This document shows positions 7,981 through 14,630 of a stretch of DNA of 23,444 bases, in pieces. The notes below the pieces were generated by a model. That model had not been told where the DNA came from. It worked only from the letters and a program-made list of their open reading frames with translations, and did no database searches. The position numbers were made by a program, and so were the translations under genes. The stretch covers positions 1-23,444 of the forward strand of contig CAYOWK010000059.1 of assembly GCA_964407665.1 (NCBI GenBank), given 5' to 3'. Each line of letters begins with the position of its first letter. Position 1 is the stretch's first letter. This stretch comes from CAYOWK01 sp964407665. GTDB lineage: Bacteria > Pseudomonadota > Alphaproteobacteria > Caulobacterales > Hyphomonadaceae.

Positions 7981-8982
7981 CCCATGATGGACTGGACCGA
8001 CCGGCATTGCCGGGCGTTCCACCGTCATCTCTCGGCGCGGGCGCTGCTCTACACCGAGATGGTCACGGCGGATGCCATCCTGAACGGCGACCGGGACCGG
8101 TTGCTGGGCTACAACAATCTTGAGCATCCGGTGGCGTTGCAGTTGGGCGGCTCCGAGCCGGAGAAGCTGGCAGAGGCCGCGCGGATCGGGGCGGGGTACG
8201 GCTATGACGAGATCAACCTGAATGTCGGCTGTCCGTCGGAGCGCGTCCAGTCGGGCGCGTTCGGGGCCTGCCTGATGCGCGAGCCATCGCTGGTAGCGGA
8301 ATGCCTGTCGGCGATGCGCGAGGCGGTGGGCGTGCCCGTGACCGTCAAGCACCGGCTGGGCGTCGATGATGACGATCCGCGCGAGCGGCTGTTCTCCTTT
8401 GTGGAAGCGCAGGCCAGTGCCGGTACGAGTCTCTTCGTGGTGCATGCCCGCAAGGCATGGCTGAAGGGGCTGAGCCCGAAGGAGAATCGTGAGGTCCCGC
8501 CGCTGGACTACGAGATCGTGGCCGAGCTGAAGCGTGCGCACCCGGAGCTGACCATCATCCTCAATGGCGGGATCGAGACGCTTGATGTGGCGGAGCGGGA
8601 GCTGGCGCGCGTGGATGGCGTGATGCTCGGTCGCGCGGCCTATCACACGCCCGGCCTGCTGCTGGACGTGGACCGGCGCGTGTTCGGCGAGGCGGCTCCG
8701 TCGCGCAGCATGCCGGAGGCGCTGGCTGCATTCCGGCCCTATCTGCTGGCGCACCTCCAGCGGGGCGGCGCGCTGCATGCCGTCACCCGGCACATGCTGG
8801 GCGCGTTCACCGGCCAGCGCGGCGCCCGGATGTGGCGGCGGACGCTGTCGGAGAAGGCGTCGGGGGCACGGGGCGTCGAGGCGATTGCGGTGTTCGACGA
8901 GGCGCTGGGTCACGTGCTGGACGGCGAGAGTTTTGAGCGCCTGAAGGACGTTGGCGCAACCGGGCTGGGAGCAATCGCATGA
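7927..8982 (+). CDS. dusA: tRNA-dihydrouridine(20/20a) synthase DusA
   Basis: This FMN enzyme reduces uridine at positions 20/20a in the D-loop of tRNA. The TIM-barrel start IAPMMDWTDRHCR is the DusA signature. LNVGCPSERVQSGAFGACLM carries the proton-donating Cys (residue 102 from the TTG). VTVKHRLGVDD, VHARKAWLKGLSPKENREVP, ILNGGI and DGVMLGRAAYHTP supply FMN and tRNA contacts. The frame is open from TTG 7927 (about 351 aa), with an internal ATG at 7948. Neither has a strong Shine-Dalgarno sequence, and the first 50 bases are AT-rich and look foreign, so the true start is uncertain. The stop overlaps the mtnP start (ATGA, 8979-8982), indicating translational coupling. Confidence 0.95.
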   Translation: MNVLTKNMKNQHHRLCIAPMMDWTDRHCRAFHRHLSARALLYTEMVTADAILNGDRDRLLGYNNLEHPVALQLGGSEPEKLAEAARIGAGYGYDEINLNVGCPSERVQSGAFGACLMREPSLVAECLSAMREAVGVPVTVKHRLGVDDDDPRERLFSFVEAQASAGTSLFVVHARKAWLKGLSPKENREVPPLDYEIVAELKRAHPELTIILNGGIETLDVAERELARVDGVMLGRAAYHTPGLLLDVDRRVFGEAAPSRSMPEALAAFRPYLLAHLQRGGALHAVTRHMLGAFTGQRGARMWRRTLSEKASGARGVEAIAVFDEALGHVLDGESFERLKDVGATGLGAIA

Positions 8983-9887
8983 GCCGCTGGGTGCTGGGCG
9001 TCATCGGCGGGTCGGGCGTCTATTCCATCGATGGTCTCGAGGACGCGCGCTGGGAGACCGCCGTGTCGCCGTGGGGCTCTCCGTCTGATCAGCTTTTTCG
9101 GGGCCGCATCGGAGACGTGGAGCTCGTCTTCCTGCCGCGCCACGGGCGCGGGCACCGGCTGTCGCCGTCGCATCTCAACTATCGCGCCAATATCGACGTG
9201 CTGAAGCGGGCGGGGTGTACGGATGTGATTTCGCTGTCGGCCTGCGGGTCGCTGAAGGAGGAGATGGCGCCGGGTGATTTCGTGATCGTCGACCAGTTCA
9301 TCGACCGGACGTTCGCGCGGGAAAAGAGCTTCTTCGGCGACGGGATCGTCGCGCATGTGTCGATGGCGCATCCGGTGTCCTCTCGTCTGTCGGGCATGCT
9401 GTTCGAGGCGGCCAGCGGACCGGGCGCGCGGGTGCATCGCGGCGGGACCTATCTGGCGATGGAGGGACCGCAATTCTCCTCGCGCGCCGAGTCGGAGCTC
9501 TACCGCTCGTGGGGGTGTTCGGTGATCGGCATGACCAACATGCCGGAGGCCAAGCTGGCGCGGGAGGCGGAGCTGCCCTACGCGACGGTTGCGATGGTGA
9601 CGGACTATGACTGCTGGCGTGAGGAGACGGAGGCGGTCTCGGTGACGGATGTGGTGCGTGTGCTGCACGCCAACGCCCAGCGTGCGCGGGAAGTCGTCCG
9701 GCGCGTCGCCGGACGGATGGGCGAGGCGGCGCGGACCCCCGATCCGGACGGCATCGACACCTGCCTCGACCATGCGATCATCACGCCGGCAGAGGCTCGC
9801 GATCCGGAGCTGGCGGCGAAACTGGATGGTGTGGCGGGCAGAGTGTTGGGGACGTCTTTACGTCTGGCAGGTTCGGCTCAGGGCTGA
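8979..9887 (+). CDS. mtnP: S-methyl-5'-thioadenosine phosphorylase
   Basis: The enzyme cleaves 5'-methylthioadenosine with phosphate to adenine and 5-methylthioribose-1-phosphate, recycling the by-product of polyamine synthesis. At 302 aa it has normal family length. Visible motifs are the phosphate loop VIGGSGVYSID (8-18), PRHGRGHRLSPSHLNYRANI, LSACGSLKEE, the purine/ribose site YLAMEGPQFSSRAESELYR, VIGMTNMPEAKLAREAELPY and MVTDYDCW. The latter two favour MTAP over purine nucleoside phosphorylase. It overlaps dusA by 4 nt. The adenine released can be salvaged by Apt, encoded about 1.9 kb downstream. Confidence 0.93.
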   Translation: MSRWVLGVIGGSGVYSIDGLEDARWETAVSPWGSPSDQLFRGRIGDVELVFLPRHGRGHRLSPSHLNYRANIDVLKRAGCTDVISLSACGSLKEEMAPGDFVIVDQFIDRTFAREKSFFGDGIVAHVSMAHPVSSRLSGMLFEAASGPGARVHRGGTYLAMEGPQFSSRAESELYRSWGCSVIGMTNMPEAKLAREAELPYATVAMVTDYDCWREETEAVSVTDVVRVLHANAQRAREVVRRVAGRMGEAARTPDPDGIDTCLDHAIITPAEARDPELAAKLDGVAGRVLGTSLRLAGSAQG

Positions 9888-10303
9888 CCAAAATAGGCGC
9901 CGTCGGCCTGTGCAACCGCAACCATTTCGGCAAACCATTGGCGCCAGTTGGGAGAGAAATGCCGACCGGTCCGGAGCGGAAGCATACTCTCGCCAACAGG
10001 TTCGTGGTCGGCTAGCCACTCCGTCATTTGACGCAACAACTCCCGCAGATCAGCCCAGCTGAGATCAACTGCCGGCCCCGCCAGCACCGACATCGTAGCA
10101 CCGGGATGCGGCGGTGGCGGTCTCTTTCCCGGATCAGTGTCGATCAGTATTGGGGCTTCATAACCGCACCGTATCGCCGGAAAAATCGAGCGGTCCCACT
10201 TCAGTTGCACAAGGGCGACATAGTCCTCGCCATCGTCGCCCGCGAACCTGGCTGCATAGGATCCGCCATCCCGGATCAATTCGACATTGACCACGGCCGC
10301 CAC
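9878..10303 (-). CDS. Hypothetical protein, 141 aa
   Basis: I do not recognise this protein. It starts at a GTG (10303) giving MAAVVNVELIRDGGSYAARF. No clear Shine-Dalgarno sequence precedes the GTG, and an in-frame TAG lies 30 nt upstream, so the start is limited to a short stretch. The sequence reads like a soluble mixed alpha/beta protein: an N-terminal strand-rich part, a proline-rich turn (KRPPPPHPG) around residue 60, an acidic helix (LSWADLRELLRQMTEWLADH), then RHFSPNWRQWFAEMVAVAQA. It has no membrane span and no cysteine-rich motif. It is convergent with mtnP and its last codons overlap the mtnP stop by 10 bp. Confidence 0.65.
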   Translation of the reverse strand: MAAVVNVELIRDGGSYAARFAGDDGEDYVALVQLKWDRSIFPAIRCGYEAPILIDTDPGKRPPPPHPGATMSVLAGPAVDLSWADLRELLRQMTEWLADHEPVGESMLPLRTGRHFSPNWRQWFAEMVAVAQADGAYFGQP

Positions 10304-10394
10304 TTTGGGAATTTGCAGCCTTGGACACTCCTATAGGATGTGACCGCAGCTGCTGTATCAGCTGAAGGCAAACTGCCACAGCTCCGAATGCCCG

Positions 10395-11021
10395 ATGTCG
10401 CCAGACCTCCTCACCGGCTATCTCCTCATGACGACGGCGGTGAGTTTCATCCCGGGGCCGTCGGTGCTGTTTGTGACCTCGCAGTCGATCTGGCGGGGAT
10501 CGCGCGCCGGACTTGCCGCTGGGCTCGGCATCCAGACGGGCAACGCGATCTACTACGTCCTCACGGGACTCGGCCTCGCCAGCCTGATTGCGGCCTCGGG
10601 AACCGTGTTTACGGTGCTGAAGTGGGCAGGGGCGGCCTATCTCGCCTGGCTGGGCGTCATGGCGATCATCGGATCGTTTCGCGAGACCGGGACCGTTTCA
10701 CCGGTAGCGGCGAAGCCTGCCGCCAACGGATTTCGCGACGGGTTCCTGGTCGCGGCCAGCAACCCGAAGTCGCTGCTTTATTTCATCGCGCTGCTGCCGC
10801 AGTTCATGGACCCGGCCCAGCCCATCCTTCAGCAGGCGCTGATCCTCGGCGTGATCGGCTGCGCCATCGATTTCATCGCCGACGCCTGCTACGCCTTCGC
10901 CGGCGCAGCGCTCGCAAGGGGCATGAGCAGGCCGGCCATCCGCCGCTGGTTCGAGCGGGGCGTGGGCGGCGTGTTCCTCAGCCTCGCGGCGATGACCGCC
11001 CTCTATCGACGAGCAGCCTGA
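10395..11021 (+). CDS. LysE/RhtB-family amino-acid or metabolite exporter
   Basis: A 208-residue inner-membrane protein with about six hydrophobic segments. It opens with the family pattern LLMTTAVSFIPGPSVLFVTS, equivalent to the conserved PGP motif in helix 1. It continues with the glycine-rich GLAAGLGIQTGNAIYYVLTG and a conserved NPKSLLYFIALLPQF in the second half. The family exports amino acids, homoserine lactones or related small molecules, and the substrate cannot be told from sequence. It is followed after 30 bp by a GST-family gene in the same direction. The same two families occur together again at 17227-18512. Confidence 0.87.
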   Translation: MSPDLLTGYLLMTTAVSFIPGPSVLFVTSQSIWRGSRAGLAAGLGIQTGNAIYYVLTGLGLASLIAASGTVFTVLKWAGAAYLAWLGVMAIIGSFRETGTVSPVAAKPAANGFRDGFLVAASNPKSLLYFIALLPQFMDPAQPILQQALILGVIGCAIDFIADACYAFAGAALARGMSRPAIRRWFERGVGGVFLSLAAMTALYRRAA

Positions 11022-11051
11022 ACCTGAAAGTTGGCTTACCGGGAATCCGAC

Positions 11052-11714
11052 ATGACCAAGCCTGTCCTGCACATTGGCGACAAGAACTATTCCTCCTGGT
11101 CGATGCGGCCCTGGCTGGCCCTGCGCCACGCGGGCATCGCATTTGACGAAGTGGTCCACCCGCTCCCCGAAGAGGGCGGCGGACCGCCGGCATTCGGAGC
11201 CGTCTCTCCGACCGGGCGCGTGCCCGCGCTCGATCTGGGCGACGGCGCCGTGATCGCCGAGAGCCTGGCCATCTGCGAGTGGGCGGCGGAACTCGCCCCC
11301 TCGCTGTGGCCGAAGGGAGAGCCGGGCAGCAGCGACCGTGCGGACGCGCGCTCGATCTCGGCCATCATGCATGCCGGCTTTGTCGCCCTCCGCAACGAGT
11401 GCCCGTTCAACATCCGCCGCCGGACCGATTCCTCGCGGATGACGCCGGCCGGACTGAAGGACGCCACAACGGTCGACCGGTTGTGGGGCGAGCGTCTGGC
11501 CCGGTCGGGCGGGCCGTTCCTGTTCGGGGCTGCGTTCACGGTGGCAGATGCGATGTACGCGCCCGTCGTCATGCGCTTCGTGACCTACAACATTCCCCGG
11601 TCGAAGGCTGCGGACGCCTATATCTCGGCGGTGACGGCTGATCCGCACGTCGCGGCGTGGATTGCGGCAGCCGAGGCTGAGACCCACACCCTGGCCCGCG
11701 CCGACATTGCGTGA
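11052..11714 (+). CDS. Glutathione S-transferase family protein
   Basis: A soluble protein of 220 aa from ATG 11052 (MTKPVLHIGDKNYSSWSMRP), with GGGAA 8 nt upstream. A TTG at 11031 would add seven residues. The N-terminal thioredoxin-like domain has NYSSWSMRPWLALRHAGI, where the serines lie at the usual glutathione-activating position, and the conserved SPTGRVPALDLGDGAVIAESLAICEW (cis-Pro and the Glu-Ser pair that binds glutathione). The C-terminal helical domain includes FLFGAAFTVADAMYAPVVMR with the N-capping GxxxTxAD pattern. It resembles the YfcF-like branch. The substrate is unknown. Confidence 0.87.
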   Translation: MTKPVLHIGDKNYSSWSMRPWLALRHAGIAFDEVVHPLPEEGGGPPAFGAVSPTGRVPALDLGDGAVIAESLAICEWAAELAPSLWPKGEPGSSDRADARSISAIMHAGFVALRNECPFNIRRRTDSSRMTPAGLKDATTVDRLWGERLARSGGPFLFGAAFTVADAMYAPVVMRFVTYNIPRSKAADAYISAVTADPHVAAWIAAAEAETHTLARADIA

Positions 11715-11777
11715 ACCGGCGCGAGTTGCGATGCTGGCGGCGAGCGCTGCCGGCCGGGCTGCTACAATAGGAACGAC

Positions 11778-12305
11778 ATGGACCTGAAAGACGCGATCCG
11801 GACCATTCCGGACTATCCCAAGCCCGGCATCCAGTTCCGGGACGTGACGACGCTGCTCGGCAATCCGCGCGCCTTTCGCCAGGCCGTGGACGAGCTTGTG
11901 CAGCCCTATGCCGGTCTGAAGATCGACAAGGTGGCGGGCATAGAGGCGAGGGGGTTCATCCTCGGCGGCGCGGTGGCTCATCAGCTGTCGGCCGGGTTTG
12001 TCCCGCTGCGGAAGAAGGGCAAGCTGCCCCACAGCGTGCTGACCGAGAGCTACGAGCTGGAATACGGCGCGGACGCGATGGAGATCCACACGGACGCCAT
12101 CGTTCCGGGTGAACGGGTGCTGCTGGTGGACGATCTCATCGCCACGGGCGGAACGGCCATTGCGGGCCTGAAACTGCTGAGAAAAGCCGGAGCCAAGGTG
12201 GTCGCGGCCGCCTTCATCGTGGGGCTGCCGGAACTGAAGGGCGACCTGCGCCTGCGGGAATATGGGGTGGAGGTCAGCTATCTGACCTGGTTCGGCGGAC
12301 ATTGA
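11778..12305 (+). CDS. apt: Adenine phosphoribosyltransferase
   Basis: Converts adenine plus PRPP to AMP in the cytoplasm. At 175 aa it has normal length. It starts MDLKDAIRTIPDYPKPGIQF, the standard Apt N-terminus. It has GIEARGFILGGAVA (54-67), the adenine-side loop FVPLRKKGKLPHSV, the flexible catalytic loop with SYELEYGADAMEIH, and the PRPP-binding signature VLLVDDLIATGGT (114-126). AGGA lies 5 nt before the ATG. A TACAAT hexamer (11763-11768) sits just upstream but would leave almost no 5' untranslated region, and no -35 partner is clear. With mtnP upstream it forms an adenine salvage pair. Confidence 0.95.
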   Translation: MDLKDAIRTIPDYPKPGIQFRDVTTLLGNPRAFRQAVDELVQPYAGLKIDKVAGIEARGFILGGAVAHQLSAGFVPLRKKGKLPHSVLTESYELEYGADAMEIHTDAIVPGERVLLVDDLIATGGTAIAGLKLLRKAGAKVVAAAFIVGLPELKGDLRLREYGVEVSYLTWFGGH

Positions 12306-12311
12306 GCCCGC

Positions 12312-12339
12312 TTTAACCCTCCGCGCCTTAACCCTCCGC
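12312..12339 (+). repeat. Direct repeat of TTAACCCTCCGC upstream of the clpP-like gene
   Basis: TTAACCCTCCGC occurs twice within 28 bases between apt and the ClpP-like gene. TTAA-containing sites are typical of CtrA binding in alphaproteobacteria, but the two TTAA halves here are separated by 11 bases rather than the canonical 7. The role is unknown. Confidence 0.4.
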
Positions 12340-12397
12340 CCATTGACCCGGGGCCTTGGCGCGGCCACCTATGCCTCCACCAAGTATTGGAGCGGAC

Positions 12398-13000
12398 ATG
12401 ACGATTCGACTGGACGACGAGGACGAGGACAACTCGGCCAAAAAAGAGGAATCTCCCTCGTCTCTGATGGAAAAGGCGCTGTTCGAGTCGCGCACGATCC
12501 TGCTGACCGGCGAAATCAACGACAAGCAGGCGCGTTCCGTGTGCGCCCAGCTGCTGGCGTATTCGGCCGTCAGCGACAAGCCGATCCTGCTGGTTCTGTC
12601 TTCGCCGGGCGGACACGTCGAGAGCGGCGACATGATCCATGACATGATCAAGTTCGTTCGCGCGCCGGTGAAGATCCTCGGCACGGGCTGGTGCGCCTCG
12701 GCTGGCGCGCTGATCTATGCCGCCGGCAAGAAGGAAAACCGGTTCGCCCTGCCGAACACCCGCTTCCTGCTGCACGAACCCCGCGGCGGCGTCGGCGGTC
12801 AGGCTTCGGATGTCGAAATCCAGGCTCGCGAGATCATCCGGATGCGCGAACGGCTGAACGTCATCTTCTCGAACGCGACCGGCCAGCCGCTGGAGCGCGT
12901 CAAGAAGGACACCGACCGCGACTACTGGATGAGCGCCGAACAGGCCCTCGAGTACGGACTCGTCGGCAAGATCGTGACGTCTCACGCCGAGATCGGCTGA
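12398..13000 (+). CDS. ClpP-like ATP-dependent serine peptidase subunit
   Basis: I chose ATG 12398 (MTIRLDDEDEDNSAKKEESP, 200 aa) because GGAG lies 5 nt upstream. In-frame TTG 12356 and ATG 12371 lack such sites. The ClpP fold is clear: LLVLSSPGGHVESGDMIHDM, the nucleophile Ser101 in GTGWCASAGALIYAAG, His126 in RFLLHEPRGG and Asp175 in DTDRDYWMSAEQALEYGLVG complete the catalytic triad. The N-terminus is unusual: instead of the standard segment that forms the axial pore loops, it is short and strongly acidic. This is probably a second ClpP paralogue rather than the housekeeping one, since no clpX, lon or tig is nearby. Confidence 0.88.
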   Translation: MTIRLDDEDEDNSAKKEESPSSLMEKALFESRTILLTGEINDKQARSVCAQLLAYSAVSDKPILLVLSSPGGHVESGDMIHDMIKFVRAPVKILGTGWCASAGALIYAAGKKENRFALPNTRFLLHEPRGGVGGQASDVEIQAREIIRMRERLNVIFSNATGQPLERVKKDTDRDYWMSAEQALEYGLVGKIVTSHAEIG

Positions 13001-13092
13001 AGCCGCGCGACGGTTGGGGCGACAAGCCCTTTTCCTGACGTATTTCTGCCGCCTGCTCCCGCTCGTTCGACGGGTGGCGACGGGCGGGTGAA

Positions 13093-13770
13093 ATGAGTCT
13101 GGGGACTCTGCATCTCTACGGCGGTCAGGCGGCTGCAGGGCTTTCGCCCTCAAGGGTGATCGCCGGCGGCGTAGCGTCTGTGTCGACCGCCGGTCTGCTG
13201 GCGCTGTTCGCGGTCGGAGGCGGGTCCTGGACCGTGGAAGCGCCCCCGGAGCAGGCCCGTTCGACGCTGGTCTGGCTGGAGCCCCGCATTGTCCAGCCGC
13301 CGCCTGGCCTCGAAGTGTCGGCGGTCGCGCCGCCACGGCGCGCTATCGTGGCGCCCGACCGGCCTGTGACGCCGCCGGTGGAAGCTCCCCGGACATCGAT
13401 CACGCCAGCGCCTGCCGTGGCGCCTCCGTCGAGCGATGTTCCCGCCGGTCTGCGCGGGCTTGCCGGGAAGGACCCGTGCCTCGATCCGGTCGAGCGGTTG
13501 CGCCTCAAGCACTGTCCGCCCGGGTTTGACCCGAAGGCGATGGCTTCGGCTGGGGCGCAGGCCGTCGGCGAGCGTCACGACCGCGAGCAGTTTCTGGTCT
13601 TCGCGGAGCGGAAGAACTGCTCGGTCACTCATGGCTGCATGGATGAGATCGATCCCAGAGCCCCGCCCGCCGCGAAGGCCGCCGCGTCCAGCATCGGCGG
13701 CATGCATGAGTATGTCGGCCGGCAGGCTCCGCCGAACTGGTACCACGTCGATCCAGGGTTCGGGGACTGA
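13093..13770 (+). CDS. Membrane-anchored proline-rich protein of unknown function, copy 1
   Basis: I do not recognise a family. The 225-residue protein starts MSLGTLHLYGGQAAAGLSPS, then has one hydrophobic segment (about 22-43, VIAGGVASVSTAGLLALFAV) and no cleavable signal or lipobox, so it is likely anchored with an N-in, C-out topology. Residues 60-120 are rich in Pro, Val and Ala (LEPRIVQPPP, VTPPVEAPR, PAPAVAPPSSD), reminiscent of a TonB-like or periplasm-spanning linker. The C-terminal half is compact, with four Cys (129, 141, 176, 182) that could form two disulfides, and the end PPNWYHVDPGFGD. Copy 2 follows directly. A membrane TIR protein follows copy 2 in the same direction. Confidence 0.8.
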   Translation: MSLGTLHLYGGQAAAGLSPSRVIAGGVASVSTAGLLALFAVGGGSWTVEAPPEQARSTLVWLEPRIVQPPPGLEVSAVAPPRRAIVAPDRPVTPPVEAPRTSITPAPAVAPPSSDVPAGLRGLAGKDPCLDPVERLRLKHCPPGFDPKAMASAGAQAVGERHDREQFLVFAERKNCSVTHGCMDEIDPRAPPAAKAAASSIGGMHEYVGRQAPPNWYHVDPGFGD

Positions 13771-13865
13771 GCCACCGCGAGGCGATCAGGGGCGAATAGC
13801 CCTTTTCCTGACGCATTTCTGCCGCCTGATCCCGCTCGTTCGAAGGGCGGCGACGGGCGGGTGAG

Positions 13866-14546
13866 ATGAGTCTCGGGACTCTGCATCTCTATGGCGGACA
13901 GGCGGCTGCGGGGCTTTCACCTTCGCGGCTGATCGCTGGCGGCGTCGCGTCTCTGTCGACCGCCGGTCTTCTTGCGTTGTTCGCCATTGGCGGCGGGTCG
14001 TGGACCGTGGAACGGCCCCCGGAGCAGGCCCGCGCGACGCTGGTCTGGCTTGAACCCCGCATTGTTCAGCCACCGCCTCCCGGCGTCGAAGTGTCGGCTG
14101 TCGTGCCGCCCCGGCGCGCTATCGTAACGCCCGACCGGCTGGTGACGCCCCCGGCGGAGGCTTCCCAGACATGGATCACGCCAGCGCCTGCCATAGCGCC
14201 TCCGGCCAGCGATGTTCCCGCCGGTCTGCGCGGGCTCGTCGGAAAAGACCCGTGTCTTGATCCGGTGGAGCGGTTGCGCCGCAATGACTGTCCGCCGGGA
14301 TTCGACCCCAAGGCGATGGCTTCCGCCGGGGCAAAGGCCGTTGACGAGCGTCACGCGCGCGAGCAGTTCCTGGCGTTCGCAGAGCGCAAGAACTGCTCGG
14401 TCCTTCATGGCTGCATCGATGACCTGGAGCCCACTCGCCCGGCCGCCGCGAAGTCGGCCACGTCCAGCCTTGGCGGCATGAATGACACCGTAGGCCGTCT
14501 GGGCCCGCCGAACTGGTACCACGCCGATCCCGCATTTGGGGATTGA
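13866..14546 (+). CDS. Membrane-anchored proline-rich protein of unknown function, copy 2
   Basis: This is a paralogue of the preceding gene, 226 aa, with roughly four in five residues identical by eye. It has the same start (MSLGTLHLYGGQAAAGLSPS), the same single span, the Pro-rich linker with one extra Pro, all four Cys (130, 142, 177, 183) and the C-terminal PPNWYHADPAFGD. Differences cluster in the linker and in the segment after the last Cys (GCIDDLEPTRPAAAKSATSS against GCMDEIDPRAPPAAKAAASS). Conservation of the reading frame and of every Cys implies both copies were kept by selection. It ends 84 bp before the TIR gene. Function unknown. Confidence 0.8.
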   Translation: MSLGTLHLYGGQAAAGLSPSRLIAGGVASLSTAGLLALFAIGGGSWTVERPPEQARATLVWLEPRIVQPPPPGVEVSAVVPPRRAIVTPDRLVTPPAEASQTWITPAPAIAPPASDVPAGLRGLVGKDPCLDPVERLRRNDCPPGFDPKAMASAGAKAVDERHAREQFLAFAERKNCSVLHGCIDDLEPTRPAAAKSATSSLGGMNDTVGRLGPPNWYHADPAFGD

Positions 14547-14630
14547 ACCGCCGCAACGCGGACAGCGGGCAAATTTTGTGAGTCGCTTCCCGGCCGCGCC
14601 CAATGCATGCTGCTGTGGCGGGAGCGGGCG

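Larger units (their letters stand above)
13025..14546 (+). repeat. Tandem duplication, unit about 773 bp
   Basis: The block 13025-13770 (about 68 bp of upstream sequence plus a gene) is repeated at 13798-14546. The offset is 773 bp at both the upstream motif AGCCCTTTTCCTGACG and the start codons. The upstream segments (CCTTTTCCTGACG, ATTTCTGCCGCCTG, CCCGCTCGTTCGA, GCGACGGGCGGGTGA) are nearly identical, so promoter and ribosome-binding site were copied with the gene. The coding parts differ throughout by scattered substitutions, so the duplication is not recent. Confidence 0.9.

Noticed and set aside
7732..8913. 393-codon minus-strand open frame opposite dusA
   Set aside because: Antisense to dusA, with a composition typical of a shadow frame.
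10698..12368. 556-codon minus-strand open frame across the exporter, GST and apt genes
   Set aside because: It covers three well-supported plus-strand genes and its translation is Arg/Gly/His-rich without motifs.
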